DNA from: CAZMOK01 sp964567785 | GTDB taxonomy: Bacteria; Bacteroidota; Bacteroidia; Bacteroidales; JAGOPY01 | Reading direction: 5' to 3' | Length of the DNA: 64,000 nt | NCBI GenBank assembly: GCA_964567785.1 | Contig: CAZMOK010000008.1 | Location: 1-64,000, forward strand | Shown: piece by piece, positions 32,374 through 41,393 of the stretch | How positions within the stretch are numbered: position 1 is the stretch's first letter | Layout of the letters: each line of letters starts with the position of its first letter | Notes under the pieces: model-generated | Told to the model about the DNA's origin: nothing | What the model saw: only the letters and a program-made list of their open reading frames with translations | Databases searched by the model: none | Program-made: the position numbers and the translations under genes

Positions 32374-34354
32374 CCTCGTTCTGTGCTTCCCTGAGATATT
32401 TCAGCTTGGCTTCATAAAGCGCAACTTCTTCTTTGGCCTTGTTGATCTTCTTCTCGAATTCCTTTTTCAGGAGATCGGCCTTTTTCGATTTGGCCAGGAA
32501 CCCGATATTGTTTTCCCAGAGGTTGATGTCTTCCTTGATCTTGTTGATCTTTCCGTTGAGGAAGCCCATTTCCTTCCTGATGTTCCTATTTGAATTAGGG
32601 GAATCCTTCAAATTTTCCACCTTCTCAGCGTATCCGGCAGTCTTGATCTCCACGCTGCTGATATTGAGCTTGTCAAGTTTCTCATCAATGGCCTTCCTGA
32701 ATTCATTCTGGATCTTGTCCTTCTCTTTGATCGGGACATGCCCTATACCGGTCCATTCCCGCTGAAATCCTTTCAGGATATCCAGGTTTTCCTCTTTGTT
32801 GACGCCAAACTCATGGTTTTTGATCTTCTCGATGAGCTCTTTCTTCTTTTCGAGATTTTCTTTTTCCCTTTCACCAATGTTGGCGAAAAAATCTGATTTT
32901 CTATTGAAGAACTCGTCGCAGGCAGCCCTGAACCTTGTCCAGATCTTATCAGAATATCTCCTTGGAACGGGCCCTATCTTTTTCCACTCCTTCTGAAGGT
33001 TGATAAGGTCATTTGTGGTCTTGCGCCAGTCGGTGCTGTCTTTGATTGCTTCGGCCTGCTTGCAGAGGTCAAGCTTCAGATTATAATTGTTGAGCTGCTG
33101 CTGTTTTATCTCATTGAAGAATTCCTTCTTATTGGAGAAAAAGGTATTAAGACAGGTCTTGAACCTGTCCCAGATCACGTCGTTATCTTTTTTCGGGGCA
33201 GGGCCTATCGTTTTCCAAACCTTGAAAAGTTCATTGATCTCATCTGTTTTAACCTGCCACTCTTTAATGGTATTTATTTCGTTTGCAACTATCTGCTCTG
33301 CCTTATCGCAGAGTGCTGTTTTTGCCAGCAAGTTCTGTTCGCGCTGCTCTGCAAGTTCAGAGTAATGCTCCCGCCTCCTTTGATTTATCTTATCGGTTGC
33401 CGCTTTGAAGCGTTCCCAGATCTCATCGGTCTTGTCGCTTGGAACCGGTCCTATCTCTTTCCATTCCTGGTGGTATTTCTGCAGTTCCTTGAATGACTTT
33501 ACAATCGATTTCTCAAGCAGCAATTCCTCTGCCTTTTCACAAAGTCCCAGCTTTTTGTCCAGGTTCTTCTTAAGGTCAAGGTCTCTCAGCTCCTTGCTGA
33601 TCTTTACCTTATCGAAGAATTTTTCAACCAGGAAATGATAGTTCTGCCAGAGGTTATTGACCTCGCCTGCCGGAACAAGACCTACCTCTTTCCACCTGGT
33701 CTGCAGTTCCTTGAATTTATCATAGGTGCTTTTCAGCGATTCGTCTGATGAAACAAGCTCCCGCAGTTCATCGAGTATGGCATTCTTTGTATCGAGATTC
33801 CTGAGTTTAAGCACTTCCTGCTCCTCGATATACTTTGCCTTTCTTTCTTTATACCTTCCAAACGCTTTGTTGAACTTATCAACCAATGGGTCGGGGCCTG
33901 AATCGAAATCCTCCTTGTCTCCTCCGTCGGCAATGTATTCTTCGTACTTTTTATGGTCCTCATCACGTGTAAGCTTCAGGAAGGCAACCTTGATGAGCGC
34001 AACTTTGGTTTTTATGGAAGGAATGTCGCCAGATTCAACGATCTCCTCGAGCATCTCCACAAGTTTTTCACGCGGGTAGGTATCGTATTTCTCCGTCTCT
34101 TCGCTACCGTCGTCATCGTCACCTTCATCCTCTTCATCCGAAACAAGTTCTTCTTCCTTATCCCCGGAGGTTTCAGGTTTCTCCTTTTCAGGCTCAGTTT
34201 GTGATGCCTCTGGTTCTTTCTTTTGTTCAGGTTGCTCTTCAGCGGCAGCAGCCTGCTCGTTGGCCTGGTCTTCGGTTTGTTTCTTAGTGTTCTCGTCCCG
34301 GCTTTCGCTGTTTTCGTTCCCGGGAGTCTGATTGGTAATTGATTCTTTCTCCAT
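32369..34354 (-). CDS. DUF349-repeat protein
   Basis: 661 residues. The first 95 or so residues are a low-complexity acidic region rich in Glu, Asp and Gln. Five DUF349 repeats of about 75 residues follow, recognisable by W(K/T)-x-(I/V)G-x-(V/A)P and W-x-RF, e.g. WKEIGPVPSDKTDEIWERF and WKKIGPVPRRYSDKIWTRF. A coiled coil closes the protein (about 590-661). The family is widespread in Bacteroidota; the function is unknown. It is probably an elongated, cytosolic helical rod. The promoter element is at 34425. The stop codon lies in a heptamer array. Confidence 0.9.
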   Translation of the reverse strand: MEKESITNQTPGNENSESRDENTKKQTEDQANEQAAAAEEQPEQKKEPEASQTEPEKEKPETSGDKEEELVSDEEDEGDDDDGSEETEKYDTYPREKLVEMLEEIVESGDIPSIKTKVALIKVAFLKLTRDEDHKKYEEYIADGGDKEDFDSGPDPLVDKFNKAFGRYKERKAKYIEEQEVLKLRNLDTKNAILDELRELVSSDESLKSTYDKFKELQTRWKEVGLVPAGEVNNLWQNYHFLVEKFFDKVKISKELRDLDLKKNLDKKLGLCEKAEELLLEKSIVKSFKELQKYHQEWKEIGPVPSDKTDEIWERFKAATDKINQRRREHYSELAEQREQNLLAKTALCDKAEQIVANEINTIKEWQVKTDEINELFKVWKTIGPAPKKDNDVIWDRFKTCLNTFFSNKKEFFNEIKQQQLNNYNLKLDLCKQAEAIKDSTDWRKTTNDLINLQKEWKKIGPVPRRYSDKIWTRFRAACDEFFNRKSDFFANIGEREKENLEKKKELIEKIKNHEFGVNKEENLDILKGFQREWTGIGHVPIKEKDKIQNEFRKAIDEKLDKLNISSVEIKTAGYAEKVENLKDSPNSNRNIRKEMGFLNGKINKIKEDINLWENNIGFLAKSKKADLLKKEFEKKINKAKEEVALYEAKLKYLREAQNEV

Positions 34355-34424
34355 AATGTATGATTAGCGTCCTTATTTCAGCATTTACTGATTCAGGTAA
34401 ATAGATAATTCTTTTCAAGGGCTG

Positions 34425-34432
34425 CAAAAATA
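34425..34432 (-). promoter_or_regulatory. TAnnTTTG promoter element of the DUF349 gene
   Basis: TATTTTTG on the minus strand, 70 bases before the start codon. Confidence 0.6.
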
Positions 34433-34478
34433 GCAATTATTTTAAAGGATGCTAAAACTATACGGTATTATGGCAGCT

Positions 34479-36788
34479 TTATTCAAGTGCACTTCTGTTG
34501 AAGAGGATATAACCTATATTGAACATCACTGAAAAGCTCTCTTCGGCGCGGTCGTAATAGTTAAAAGCAAGGCTTACAGGCCCTATGGGTGAATGATAGA
34601 CTATGGAGGCACTGGCTACATACGATCTGAAAGAAAACACTTTTCTCCTTTCTGCCCTGCCCTTTTCATTTTCTGTCAGCTCCTCATAGGGTTGGAAAAG
34701 ATAGCCCTCCAGCCGGAGGTTTACAGGTTTATATATATTGAAGATCGTTTTTATTCCGAAGGCTGCATAATTCTGTGCCCGGTATTTTGGTAAAAACAAT
34801 GTTTTCATCTCAGGCAGCGGACTGAAGGCAGGTGTTCTCAGCATTGTAGCGGTGTAATTATTGAAAAGCACCTGGTTCGAAAGAAGCAGTTCCCCGTAAA
34901 AGCCCAGGCTTGCCCTTCCTATCCGCCTTAAATAATTATCGTAGATCAACCTGAAAGAAAACCACTGGTGTGCATCCTCGATCTCTCCCGTGAATTCGGA
35001 GGTAGAACCCGGGATCGTCCTTTCTTCACCTGTAATGTATTTGAGCTGGAGTAACAATCTTGACCCTCTGGTGGCAAACTGCTTGTAATTCTGAGAATTG
35101 AGCTGAAACTCGACATCGGTGGTAAAAAAGTTGAAAAAGCTGACATCTGCCGTATCTAGCCTCGTAAAGGTATTGTTCTGATAATACCTGTCTTTAGTGT
35201 ACCCGGTGGCATACCTGTTTACGAGCATGCCGCTGTTGGTTGCCGGAAAACCCAACCTTAACCCGAAACTGTTTTCATTCTGGACCAGGAAGGAAGGCTC
35301 TTTGTCCTCAAAAAAATATGTGCTCGTCCTGAAATAATCCTTATGGTTGTATGTATAGTTCACTGCCGCAAAAAAAGGCAGGGCTGAAGGAATATCTATC
35401 CTCAGTCCTGCATGTGCAGAGCTGTAAAACTGTCCAAAGTAGCCATTAACGTTCACATCCATTCCAAATGACGAAAGGTAGCGGTACTGTATCCCGAGGA
35501 ATGCCGAGTTAGCTGCCTTTGAAGAAATATTACCGCCAACACCCACCATTAACTGATCATCTCTCTCTATTTCAAGGTCCAGATCAAAAAACCCGGATAG
35601 GGTATCATAGGTAAGGGTAGGAAAGATATATCGTATTTTATTATCTGCCAGGAGCCTGAAATAATCCACTTTTACAGTTTCAAGTGTTATGTGCTGTGAT
35701 TTTTCTTTAAGGGCCTCCCTCACATATGATTGCTGGTATTTATTCTTCAGACCTGTAATATTCACGTCTTTTATTATCACTGCCTGCTTCCTCTCCTTGA
35801 AATCTTTTCTCTTCTTACTGATCTGATATTCTGATACCCTGCGGCTGATCATACTTTTCACCCTGCTCATCTGATCGAGGGCAGCAACATATCCGCTGTC
35901 GATGAACATCTCCTTCCCTGTAAAGTCAAGAATATTTGAAACATCGGGAAGGTTGGGTTCGATAAGGATGCCATTCTCTTCGGGTAGTTCATACTCGGTC
36001 TTGCTCACGATCATGTTCTGCAACTGGGAAATAATATCCTCGGGGTCGGGCTTTTCAAAATTCCTGACAGTTTTACTCCCGATTATGATGTCAGGGTCGA
36101 AATGATCTATCATAATATCGACCGGGAAATTATCATAGATACCGCCATCGAAGAGCAATCTTCCATCTATCGTAATGGGCTTGAAAAAGAAGGGGAAGGT
36201 GGCAGAGGCCCTCACCGCCTGTCCAAGATGTCCGCCGGAAAAGACAACTGCCTTGTTTGAATCGATATCGGCCGCAACACATCTGAAGGGCACCATTAAT
36301 CTGTTGAAATCGTAGCCGCAGGCCGCCGAGGGGCCGGCAAACAATTCCAGCAAGGCAAATTCCATTTTATGCGGTGAAATCAGATTGGTAGGCAGCCTCG
36401 ACTCCAGTTTTTTCCTGGCATTATCGTACCTGAAATTCATTTTGACCCAGGAGGCATCCGCATCGTCCTTTTTGAAAAAATACCTGTACTTATCCTCCAG
36501 GTCGTCACCGAGCAAATCCTCAAACACCCCATCCATAACCATTTGTTCAAGCTCTGCCGGTGAATAACCGCTTGCATACAAAGCTCCGACAATGGCTCCC
36601 ATTGATGTCCCGGTAATATAGTCTATGGGGATGCCCTCTTCCTCAAGTGCTTTGAGCACCCCCACGTGTGAAATACCTTTGGAACCGCCGCCGCTCAACA
36701 CCACACCCACCGTCTGTCCGTTGGTTACTGCATTTATGAAAAGCAAGGCAACCATCAAGCAAAACAGGTGTGGCAGCGGTCTTTTCAT
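34479..36788 (-). CDS. Patatin-like phospholipase fused to a BamA-type outer-membrane barrel
   Basis: 769 residues. Signal peptide 1-24, then a patatin domain: oxyanion-hole loop LSGGGSKGISHVG, nucleophile S62 in GTSMG and the partner aspartate D214 in FDGGIYDN. A POTRA-like segment (about 325-410) leads to a 16-stranded BamA/TpsB-like barrel (about 415-769) ending in FNRSALE. This is the PlpD or type Vd layout, in which the lipase is displayed or released through its own barrel. In Bacteroidota these proteins are common and their lipid substrates mostly unknown. It follows the trans-sulfuration gene by 9 bases on the same strand, so may share its transcript. Confidence 0.92.
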   Translation of the reverse strand: MKRPLPHLFCLMVALLFINAVTNGQTVGVVLSGGGSKGISHVGVLKALEEEGIPIDYITGTSMGAIVGALYASGYSPAELEQMVMDGVFEDLLGDDLEDKYRYFFKKDDADASWVKMNFRYDNARKKLESRLPTNLISPHKMEFALLELFAGPSAACGYDFNRLMVPFRCVAADIDSNKAVVFSGGHLGQAVRASATFPFFFKPITIDGRLLFDGGIYDNFPVDIMIDHFDPDIIIGSKTVRNFEKPDPEDIISQLQNMIVSKTEYELPEENGILIEPNLPDVSNILDFTGKEMFIDSGYVAALDQMSRVKSMISRRVSEYQISKKRKDFKERKQAVIIKDVNITGLKNKYQQSYVREALKEKSQHITLETVKVDYFRLLADNKIRYIFPTLTYDTLSGFFDLDLEIERDDQLMVGVGGNISSKAANSAFLGIQYRYLSSFGMDVNVNGYFGQFYSSAHAGLRIDIPSALPFFAAVNYTYNHKDYFRTSTYFFEDKEPSFLVQNENSFGLRLGFPATNSGMLVNRYATGYTKDRYYQNNTFTRLDTADVSFFNFFTTDVEFQLNSQNYKQFATRGSRLLLQLKYITGEERTIPGSTSEFTGEIEDAHQWFSFRLIYDNYLRRIGRASLGFYGELLLSNQVLFNNYTATMLRTPAFSPLPEMKTLFLPKYRAQNYAAFGIKTIFNIYKPVNLRLEGYLFQPYEELTENEKGRAERRKVFSFRSYVASASIVYHSPIGPVSLAFNYYDRAEESFSVMFNIGYILFNRSALE

Positions 36789-36797
36789 AATGATGGT

Positions 36798-37979
36798 CTA
36801 GATCTTTGAAAATGCCCTTTCGAAATCTTCAATGAGGTCTTCCACATCTTCTATTCCCACTGAAAGTCTGACCAGTCCGTCGGTAATGCCGGCTTTCAGC
36901 TTGCTCTCCTTTGTCATTTTGGAGTGAGTCATTGAGGCAGGATGCTGGATAAGAGTTTCGATACCCCCCAGCGACACGGCCAGCAACATCAGCTTCACCT
37001 CATCCATGAGTTTTTTCCCTGCCTCAAAACCACCTTTTACCTCAAAGCTCATCATCGCTCCGGGGCCGTCCATTTGCCTTTGCGCCAGGTCATACTGAGG
37101 ATGTGACTTAAGTCCCGGGTACTTCACCCATTCTATCTTTGGATGGTTTTCAAGATATTCGGCAATCTTCATAGCATTCTTTTGCCCTCTTTCCATCCTG
37201 ATTGCCAAAGTCTTTAAGCCTCTTCTTGTCATATATGCCTGGTGGGGGTCCATGTTACATCCAAGGTTCCCCATTACGCCCCTGAGCTTCTGGTATTCTT
37301 CCTTATCGCGGGCTACGATCATTCCCGCAACAATGTCGGCATGTCCGTTGATGAACTTCGTCATCGAATGTACCACCACATCTGCACCATGCTCAATAGG
37401 CCTTTGCAGGAACGGACTGCAGAAGGTATTATCGACCACCAGGGGTATGCCCGCCTCGTGGGCGATTTCAGCAAGCGCCTTCAGGTCGGATATCCCAATG
37501 GTAGGGTTTGCCGGCGTTTCAGTATATATGAGTTTTGTGTTGGGCTTAATGGCCTTTTTCACTGCTTCGGCATCAGCCGTATCGAGGTAAGTGAACTCCA
37601 CGCCAAAGCGCGACCAGTGCTTTTCGACCACAACCCTCGCCGGGCCGTAAACAGCTTCGTGGCTTACAATATGGTCGCCGGCATTGAGGTAGGTCATGTA
37701 GATTGTGTTTATGGCTCCCATTCCAGAAGAGGTGGCCACTCCTCCATAGCCTTTCTCCAGGTCTGCCACAGCTTGCTCAAGGTCCCCTATCGTAGGGTTA
37801 CCCAGGCGGGTATAGATATATCCGTCGTCTTCGCCCGAAAAACAGGCGGCTCCGTGATCGGCTGATTTAAACTTGAATGTTGATGTCTGGTAAACAGGTG
37901 TTGTTGCACTCCCCAGTGAATCTTCAAAACTTCCTGCATGGATTAGTTTTGAATTGAATCCCATCTTTTCTGAACTCAT
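36798..37979 (-). CDS. Trans-sulfuration PLP enzyme (cystathionine gamma-synthase/lyase family)
   Basis: 393 residues of the Cys/Met metabolism PLP family. Motifs are IYTRLGNPT, ATSSGMGAI (phosphate cup), TETPANPTIGI and DNTFCSPF, with the PLP lysine K208 in HSMTKFINGHAD. The site that holds a cysteine in methionine gamma-lyases (YGCT) reads YGPA, which argues against a classical methionine gamma-lyase and leaves cystathionine gamma-synthase or gamma-lyase as options. Cytosolic tetramer in the family. It is upstream of the patatin gene. I see no SAM riboswitch in the leader. Confidence 0.88.
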   Translation of the reverse strand: MSSEKMGFNSKLIHAGSFEDSLGSATTPVYQTSTFKFKSADHGAACFSGEDDGYIYTRLGNPTIGDLEQAVADLEKGYGGVATSSGMGAINTIYMTYLNAGDHIVSHEAVYGPARVVVEKHWSRFGVEFTYLDTADAEAVKKAIKPNTKLIYTETPANPTIGISDLKALAEIAHEAGIPLVVDNTFCSPFLQRPIEHGADVVVHSMTKFINGHADIVAGMIVARDKEEYQKLRGVMGNLGCNMDPHQAYMTRRGLKTLAIRMERGQKNAMKIAEYLENHPKIEWVKYPGLKSHPQYDLAQRQMDGPGAMMSFEVKGGFEAGKKLMDEVKLMLLAVSLGGIETLIQHPASMTHSKMTKESKLKAGITDGLVRLSVGIEDVEDLIEDFERAFSKI

Positions 37980-38104
37980 AACTATTATAATATTAGGTAA
38001 TTAGTAAATCATTCCGAACAAATATTATATTCTGTAAATATATAAAAAAACCGCATGTTTCAAGGCTTATCAGGGATATGGGACTACTATTTTATTAACT
38101 GCGA

Positions 38105-38137
38105 TTTGCTTTCACTATTGTTCATGTAATATATTTG
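38105..38137 (+). promoter_or_regulatory. Promoter of the DUF4870 gene
   Basis: TTTG at 38105-38108, 21-base spacer, TATATTTG at 38130-38137; the cleanest two-part Bacteroidota promoter in the window. Confidence 0.75.
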
Positions 38138-38160
38138 TGTCCTGACAAAACAATTAAAAA

Positions 38161-38484
38161 ATGGACCAGACACAAGGAAACCAACAGGCGCAAGAGGATA
38201 AAACCATTGCTATCCTCAGTTACATTACATTCATAGGGTGGATCATAGCGCTTATTCTGCACCAGAACAACAAGACAAGCCTAGGGGCCTATCACCTCAG
38301 ACAAACATTAGGCATATTTCTTACAGGGATCATTTTATCGATAATTCCCATAATAGGATGGATCCTTGGGCTCGTTCTTTTTGTATTCTGGATACTTGGA
38401 CTTATCAGTGCAGTCCAGGGGGAAGAGAAACCAATCCCTCTCCTGGGCGAATTTTACCAGAATATCTTCAAAGGGCTGAACTGA
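38161..38484 (+). CDS. DUF4870 domain membrane protein
   Basis: 107 residues. After a Gln-rich start (MDQTQGNQQAQEDK) come three hydrophobic stretches (about 15-35, 48-70 and 72-88), with the family pattern KTIAILSYITFIGWIIALI and AYHLRQTLGIFL. DUF4870 proteins are small membrane proteins of unknown role, some predicted to be Tic20-like. Single gene convergent with the ferritin-like gene. Confidence 0.85.
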   Translation: MDQTQGNQQAQEDKTIAILSYITFIGWIIALILHQNNKTSLGAYHLRQTLGIFLTGIILSIIPIIGWILGLVLFVFWILGLISAVQGEEKPIPLLGEFYQNIFKGLN

Positions 38485-38532
38485 TCCCGAAAACACAGGA
38501 CTTCAGGTTGTGCATTCCTGAATAAGAAATAA

Positions 38533-39033
38533 TTAAAAAGGCCAGAAGTTATTGTCGTACCAGACCTGCTCCTTAAGGTCTTCATTGATCTTGTGGAGCC
38601 AGTAATGATGCCCTTTTTCCCAATCGGCAAGCATCTGGTACATCTCCTTTTCGTGGGGGTCCTCAGCCTCTTCCGCACGGTCGCTGTATATCTTTACAGC
38701 CCTTGTTTCAAAATCCATGGCCGCTGAAATTGCTGCTGCCTCAAAACTGGCTGCAGATATCTCCTTTTTTATCTCTTCGGATAATATCTTCATCACGGTT
38801 GAATCATCCACGTCGCCCGTTGGGTCATTCTCCATGAACGATTTGTTCTTCTCGTAATGGGCAAACTGCTTTGAGAGGAATTCTATGTGTTCCTCCTCTT
38901 CATCTGCCATCATCTGGAAGATCTTCCTGGCAGCTTCACTCTGTGTCTGCCTGGCACAGGTTGTGTAAAACGCCTTTCCCCTTCTCTCTAGGAGTATTGC
39001 TTCTTTGAGTATTTCTATTGCCGACTTAGCCAT
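38533..39033 (-). CDS. Ferritin-like (rubrerythrin-type) di-iron protein
   Basis: 166 residues forming a four-helix bundle. Iron-ligand patterns are ILLERRGKAFY, EEEEHIEFL, AMDFETRAVKIY and ADWEKGHHYWL, i.e. two ExxH-type pairs as in rubrerythrin. The rubredoxin domain of classical rubrerythrins is missing. Such proteins detoxify peroxide or store iron in anaerobes. Cytosolic. Its promoter element (39060-39067) is back-to-back with that of the kinase-RapZ gene. Confidence 0.88.
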   Translation of the reverse strand: MAKSAIEILKEAILLERRGKAFYTTCARQTQSEAARKIFQMMADEEEEHIEFLSKQFAHYEKNKSFMENDPTGDVDDSTVMKILSEEIKKEISAASFEAAAISAAMDFETRAVKIYSDRAEEAEDPHEKEMYQMLADWEKGHHYWLHKINEDLKEQVWYDNNFWPF

Positions 39034-39059
39034 AATTTTTAGTGTTTTGTTCTGTTGAA

Positions 39060-39083
39060 CAAATATAAACTAATTTACCTTTG
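39060..39083. promoter_or_regulatory. Divergent promoter pair, ferritin-like gene and AmgK-RapZ gene
   Basis: TATATTTG on the minus strand (39060-39067) and TACCTTTG on the plus strand (39076-39083) are only 8 bases apart, so two polymerases cannot bind fully at once. The plus-strand element ends six bases before the ATG at 39090, implying a nearly leaderless transcript. Confidence 0.6.
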
Positions 39084-39089
39084 CCGAGG

Positions 39090-40520
39090 ATGGATAAGCA
39101 GGTAATTGATAACCTTTCAACCCTTTTCAGGGATTGGTCGGGTGAATCGCCCCAAAAGGCAGACATCCTGCCTGCCTCAGGAAGCGACAGGAGGTATGTA
39201 AGGCTGGTATCCGGCAAGATATCTGCCATAGGAGCATTCAATCCACATACAAAGGAAAATGAAGCTTTTATGCATTTTTCTAAAGTTTTCAAGGATCACC
39301 ACCTGAATGTACCTGAAATATACAGCTACGAACCCGGTAAATCCATATATCTCCAGGAAGACCTGGGTGAAACCACGATGTTTTCCCTGGTGGCGAACAG
39401 GCCCGACCCGTCGCTGATACCCGTCGGGATCAGGGAATTGTATGAAAGGTCTGTACGTGAGCTCTTATTGTTCCAGGTTGATGCCGGAAAAGACCTGGAT
39501 TATAACTATTGCCACCCCAGGAAGGCATTTGATGAACAGTCGGTGCAATGGGACCTGAACTATTTCAAATACAACTACCTGAATCTTTCGGGGATCAAAT
39601 ACGATGAACAGCTTCTCGAGGAAGATTTCAGAGAGATCAGGGATTTTATTTCAGGGGCGCCGGCAGAGTATTTCATGTACCGCGATTTCCAGGCCAGGAA
39701 TATCCTCCTGAAAGAAGGGCATCCATGGTATATTGATTACCAGGGGGGAAGAAAGGGCCCTCTGCAGTATGACCTTGTTTCACTCCTTTACCAGGTGAGG
39801 GCCGGGCTCCCGCAGTTTTTCAGGGATGAGATTACCAATATATATGTGAGTGCCCTTGAAAAGAAAACCGGGATCAAAAGAGAGGAGTTCTTCAGGTTCT
39901 ACCCCGCCTTCATTCTCCTTCGGCTTCTGCAGGTACTCGGAGCCTATGGATTCCGGGGATTGTACCAGGGTAAAGCACATTTCGTGGAAAGCCTTTCACT
40001 GGCCTGTAACAATATCTCCCTCATCCTTGAAAGGGATGACCTCTCATTGAAAATACCGGAGATAAGGCGGGTCCTGGGTGACACCCTGGAAAAAAATGAC
40101 AGATTTAAGAGTACTACAAAGAACCAAAAGCCCGGGCTCACTGTTACCATGTCAAGCTTCAGTTATAAAAAAGGGATCCCGAAAGATCCTTCAGGTCACG
40201 GCGGCGGTTTTGTATTCGACTGCAGGGCCCTGCCCAACCCCGGCAGGGAGGAAAGGTTCAGGCTGTTGAACGGCAAAGACCCGGAAGTTAAAGAGTATCT
40301 TGAAAATAACACGGAAGTTGAAGAATTCATTTCGAACATCTTCAATATTGTAGATGCCGCGGTCGAAAAATACCTGTCAAGAGGCTTCAGCAACCTGATG
40401 GTTTCATTCGGATGCACAGGCGGACAGCACCGGAGTGTTTACTGCGCCGAAAGACTAAGCAGCCATCTGAAAGAAAAGTATGAAGTGAATATACGGATCT
40501 CACATACCGAAATTGTATAG
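39090..40520 (+). CDS. AmgK-like sugar kinase fused to a RapZ C-terminal domain
   Basis: 476 residues from ATG at 39090; a TTG three codons upstream lies inside the promoter element. Residues 1-310 are an aminoglycoside-phosphotransferase-like kinase of the AmgK group (catalytic RDFQARN at 198-204, metal site IDYQGG, then GPLQYDLVSLL). Residues 350-476 match the C-terminal half of RNase adapter RapZ: SFSYKKGIP, FDCRALPNPGREERF and GCTGGQHRS (441-449). AmgK phosphorylates MurNAc/GlcNAc in cell-wall recycling; the RapZ C-terminal domain binds RNA and glucosamine-6-phosphate in E. coli. A MurU-like gene is two genes on, supporting the recycling role. The fusion is documented here only by reading frame. 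Confidence 0.88.
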   Translation: MDKQVIDNLSTLFRDWSGESPQKADILPASGSDRRYVRLVSGKISAIGAFNPHTKENEAFMHFSKVFKDHHLNVPEIYSYEPGKSIYLQEDLGETTMFSLVANRPDPSLIPVGIRELYERSVRELLLFQVDAGKDLDYNYCHPRKAFDEQSVQWDLNYFKYNYLNLSGIKYDEQLLEEDFREIRDFISGAPAEYFMYRDFQARNILLKEGHPWYIDYQGGRKGPLQYDLVSLLYQVRAGLPQFFRDEITNIYVSALEKKTGIKREEFFRFYPAFILLRLLQVLGAYGFRGLYQGKAHFVESLSLACNNISLILERDDLSLKIPEIRRVLGDTLEKNDRFKSTTKNQKPGLTVTMSSFSYKKGIPKDPSGHGGGFVFDCRALPNPGREERFRLLNGKDPEVKEYLENNTEVEEFISNIFNIVDAAVEKYLSRGFSNLMVSFGCTGGQHRSVYCAERLSSHLKEKYEVNIRISHTEIV

Positions 40521-40523
40521 GAC

Positions 40524-40655
40524 ATGGGTAAAGTAATGTGCAAAGACAAAAAGAAGATCCTGAAAAAGCATGACAGTAAGCCAAAATATACTTGCAAGAA
40601 ATGCGGTGAGAAAGCCGTGAAGGAAAAACACCTTTGCAAGCCAAAGAAGCTGTAA
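40524..40655 (+). CDS. 43-residue CxxC microprotein
   Basis: A short, very basic protein (Lys-rich) whose pattern is MC, YTCKKCGEKA and HLCKP: C6, C24, C27 and C38 with a nearby His could hold one zinc ion. It lies in a 136-base gap between RapZ and MurU genes with 3 bases before and 1 base after, so it is surely in the operon. A similar short CxxC protein next to RapZ-like genes may be common, but I cannot check. Role unknown; an RNA or protein contact is possible given charge. Confidence 0.65.
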   Translation: MGKVMCKDKKKILKKHDSKPKYTCKKCGEKAVKEKHLCKPKKL

Positions 40656-40656
40656 G

Positions 40657-41391
40657 ATGAAAGCCATGATACTGGCAGCCGGACTGGGTACACGCCTGGA
40701 TCCCATAACCAGGAAAGTGCCCAAAGCACTTGCCGAAATAAAAGGCAAGCCATTGTTGGGATTACTGATCCGAAAGCTGGCCGGTGCTGGGTTCACAGAT
40801 ATCATTGTCAATATCCACCATTTCCCGGACCAGATCAGGGACTATCTGAAAAAAAGCGACTTTGGACACCTGAGGGTGGAAATCTCAGATGAATCGGAAC
40901 AACTGCTGGATACCGGCGGAGGCCTGAAAAAGGCCGGATGGTTCTTTGATGACGGCAAGCCCTTTCTGCTTCACAACGTGGATGTTGTTTCATCCCTTGA
41001 CCTCAGGGAAATATACAACGCCCATCTTCGAAAAGCGCCCCTGGCAACCCTGGCGGTCAGTGACAGAAGCACCGGCAGATACCTTCTTTTTAATGATGAT
41101 GGATTGCTCAGGGGGTGGATGAACAGGAAGTCTGGTGAAACAAGGCCCGGGGGAATTAAGATTGAAAGCCTTCACCCATATGCATTCAGTGGGATACATG
41201 TGATAGACCCCTCAATTTTCAACCTTATCAGGGAAAAAGGCAGGTTCTCACTCATCGAACTATATTTGCGCCTGAGCGCAAAGGCCAACATAAGGGCTTA
41301 TGTCCACAACAGCAGCAAATGGCTGGATATCGGAATACCTGCTGCACTTGAAAAAGCAAACAGGGAAATCCCTAATGATTTTTTTGATTGA
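40657..41391 (+). CDS. MurU-like sugar-1-phosphate nucleotidylyltransferase
   Basis: 244 residues. The N-terminal motif MILAAGLGTRLDPITRKVPKAL is the nucleotide-binding loop of this family (about 4-26), and LLHNVDVVSSLD with the Asp is the metal site. Length and order fit MurU, which makes UDP-MurNAc from MurNAc-1-phosphate made by AmgK, bypassing de novo MurA/MurB; a GlcNAc or heptose role is possible. It follows the AmgK-like kinase fusion and the microprotein on one transcript. MurB is found elsewhere in the window, so both routes exist. Confidence 0.85.
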   Translation: MKAMILAAGLGTRLDPITRKVPKALAEIKGKPLLGLLIRKLAGAGFTDIIVNIHHFPDQIRDYLKKSDFGHLRVEISDESEQLLDTGGGLKKAGWFFDDGKPFLLHNVDVVSSLDLREIYNAHLRKAPLATLAVSDRSTGRYLLFNDDGLLRGWMNRKSGETRPGGIKIESLHPYAFSGIHVIDPSIFNLIREKGRFSLIELYLRLSAKANIRAYVHNSSKWLDIGIPAALEKANREIPNDFFD

Positions 41392-41393
41392 TT

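Noticed and set aside
37980..38100. SAM or other riboswitch before the trans-sulfuration gene
   Set aside because: The leader is AT-rich and no conserved aptamer core is visible.
39081..39089. TTG start codon for the AmgK-RapZ fusion
   Set aside because: It lies inside the TACCTTTG promoter element; the ATG at 39090 is the sensible start.
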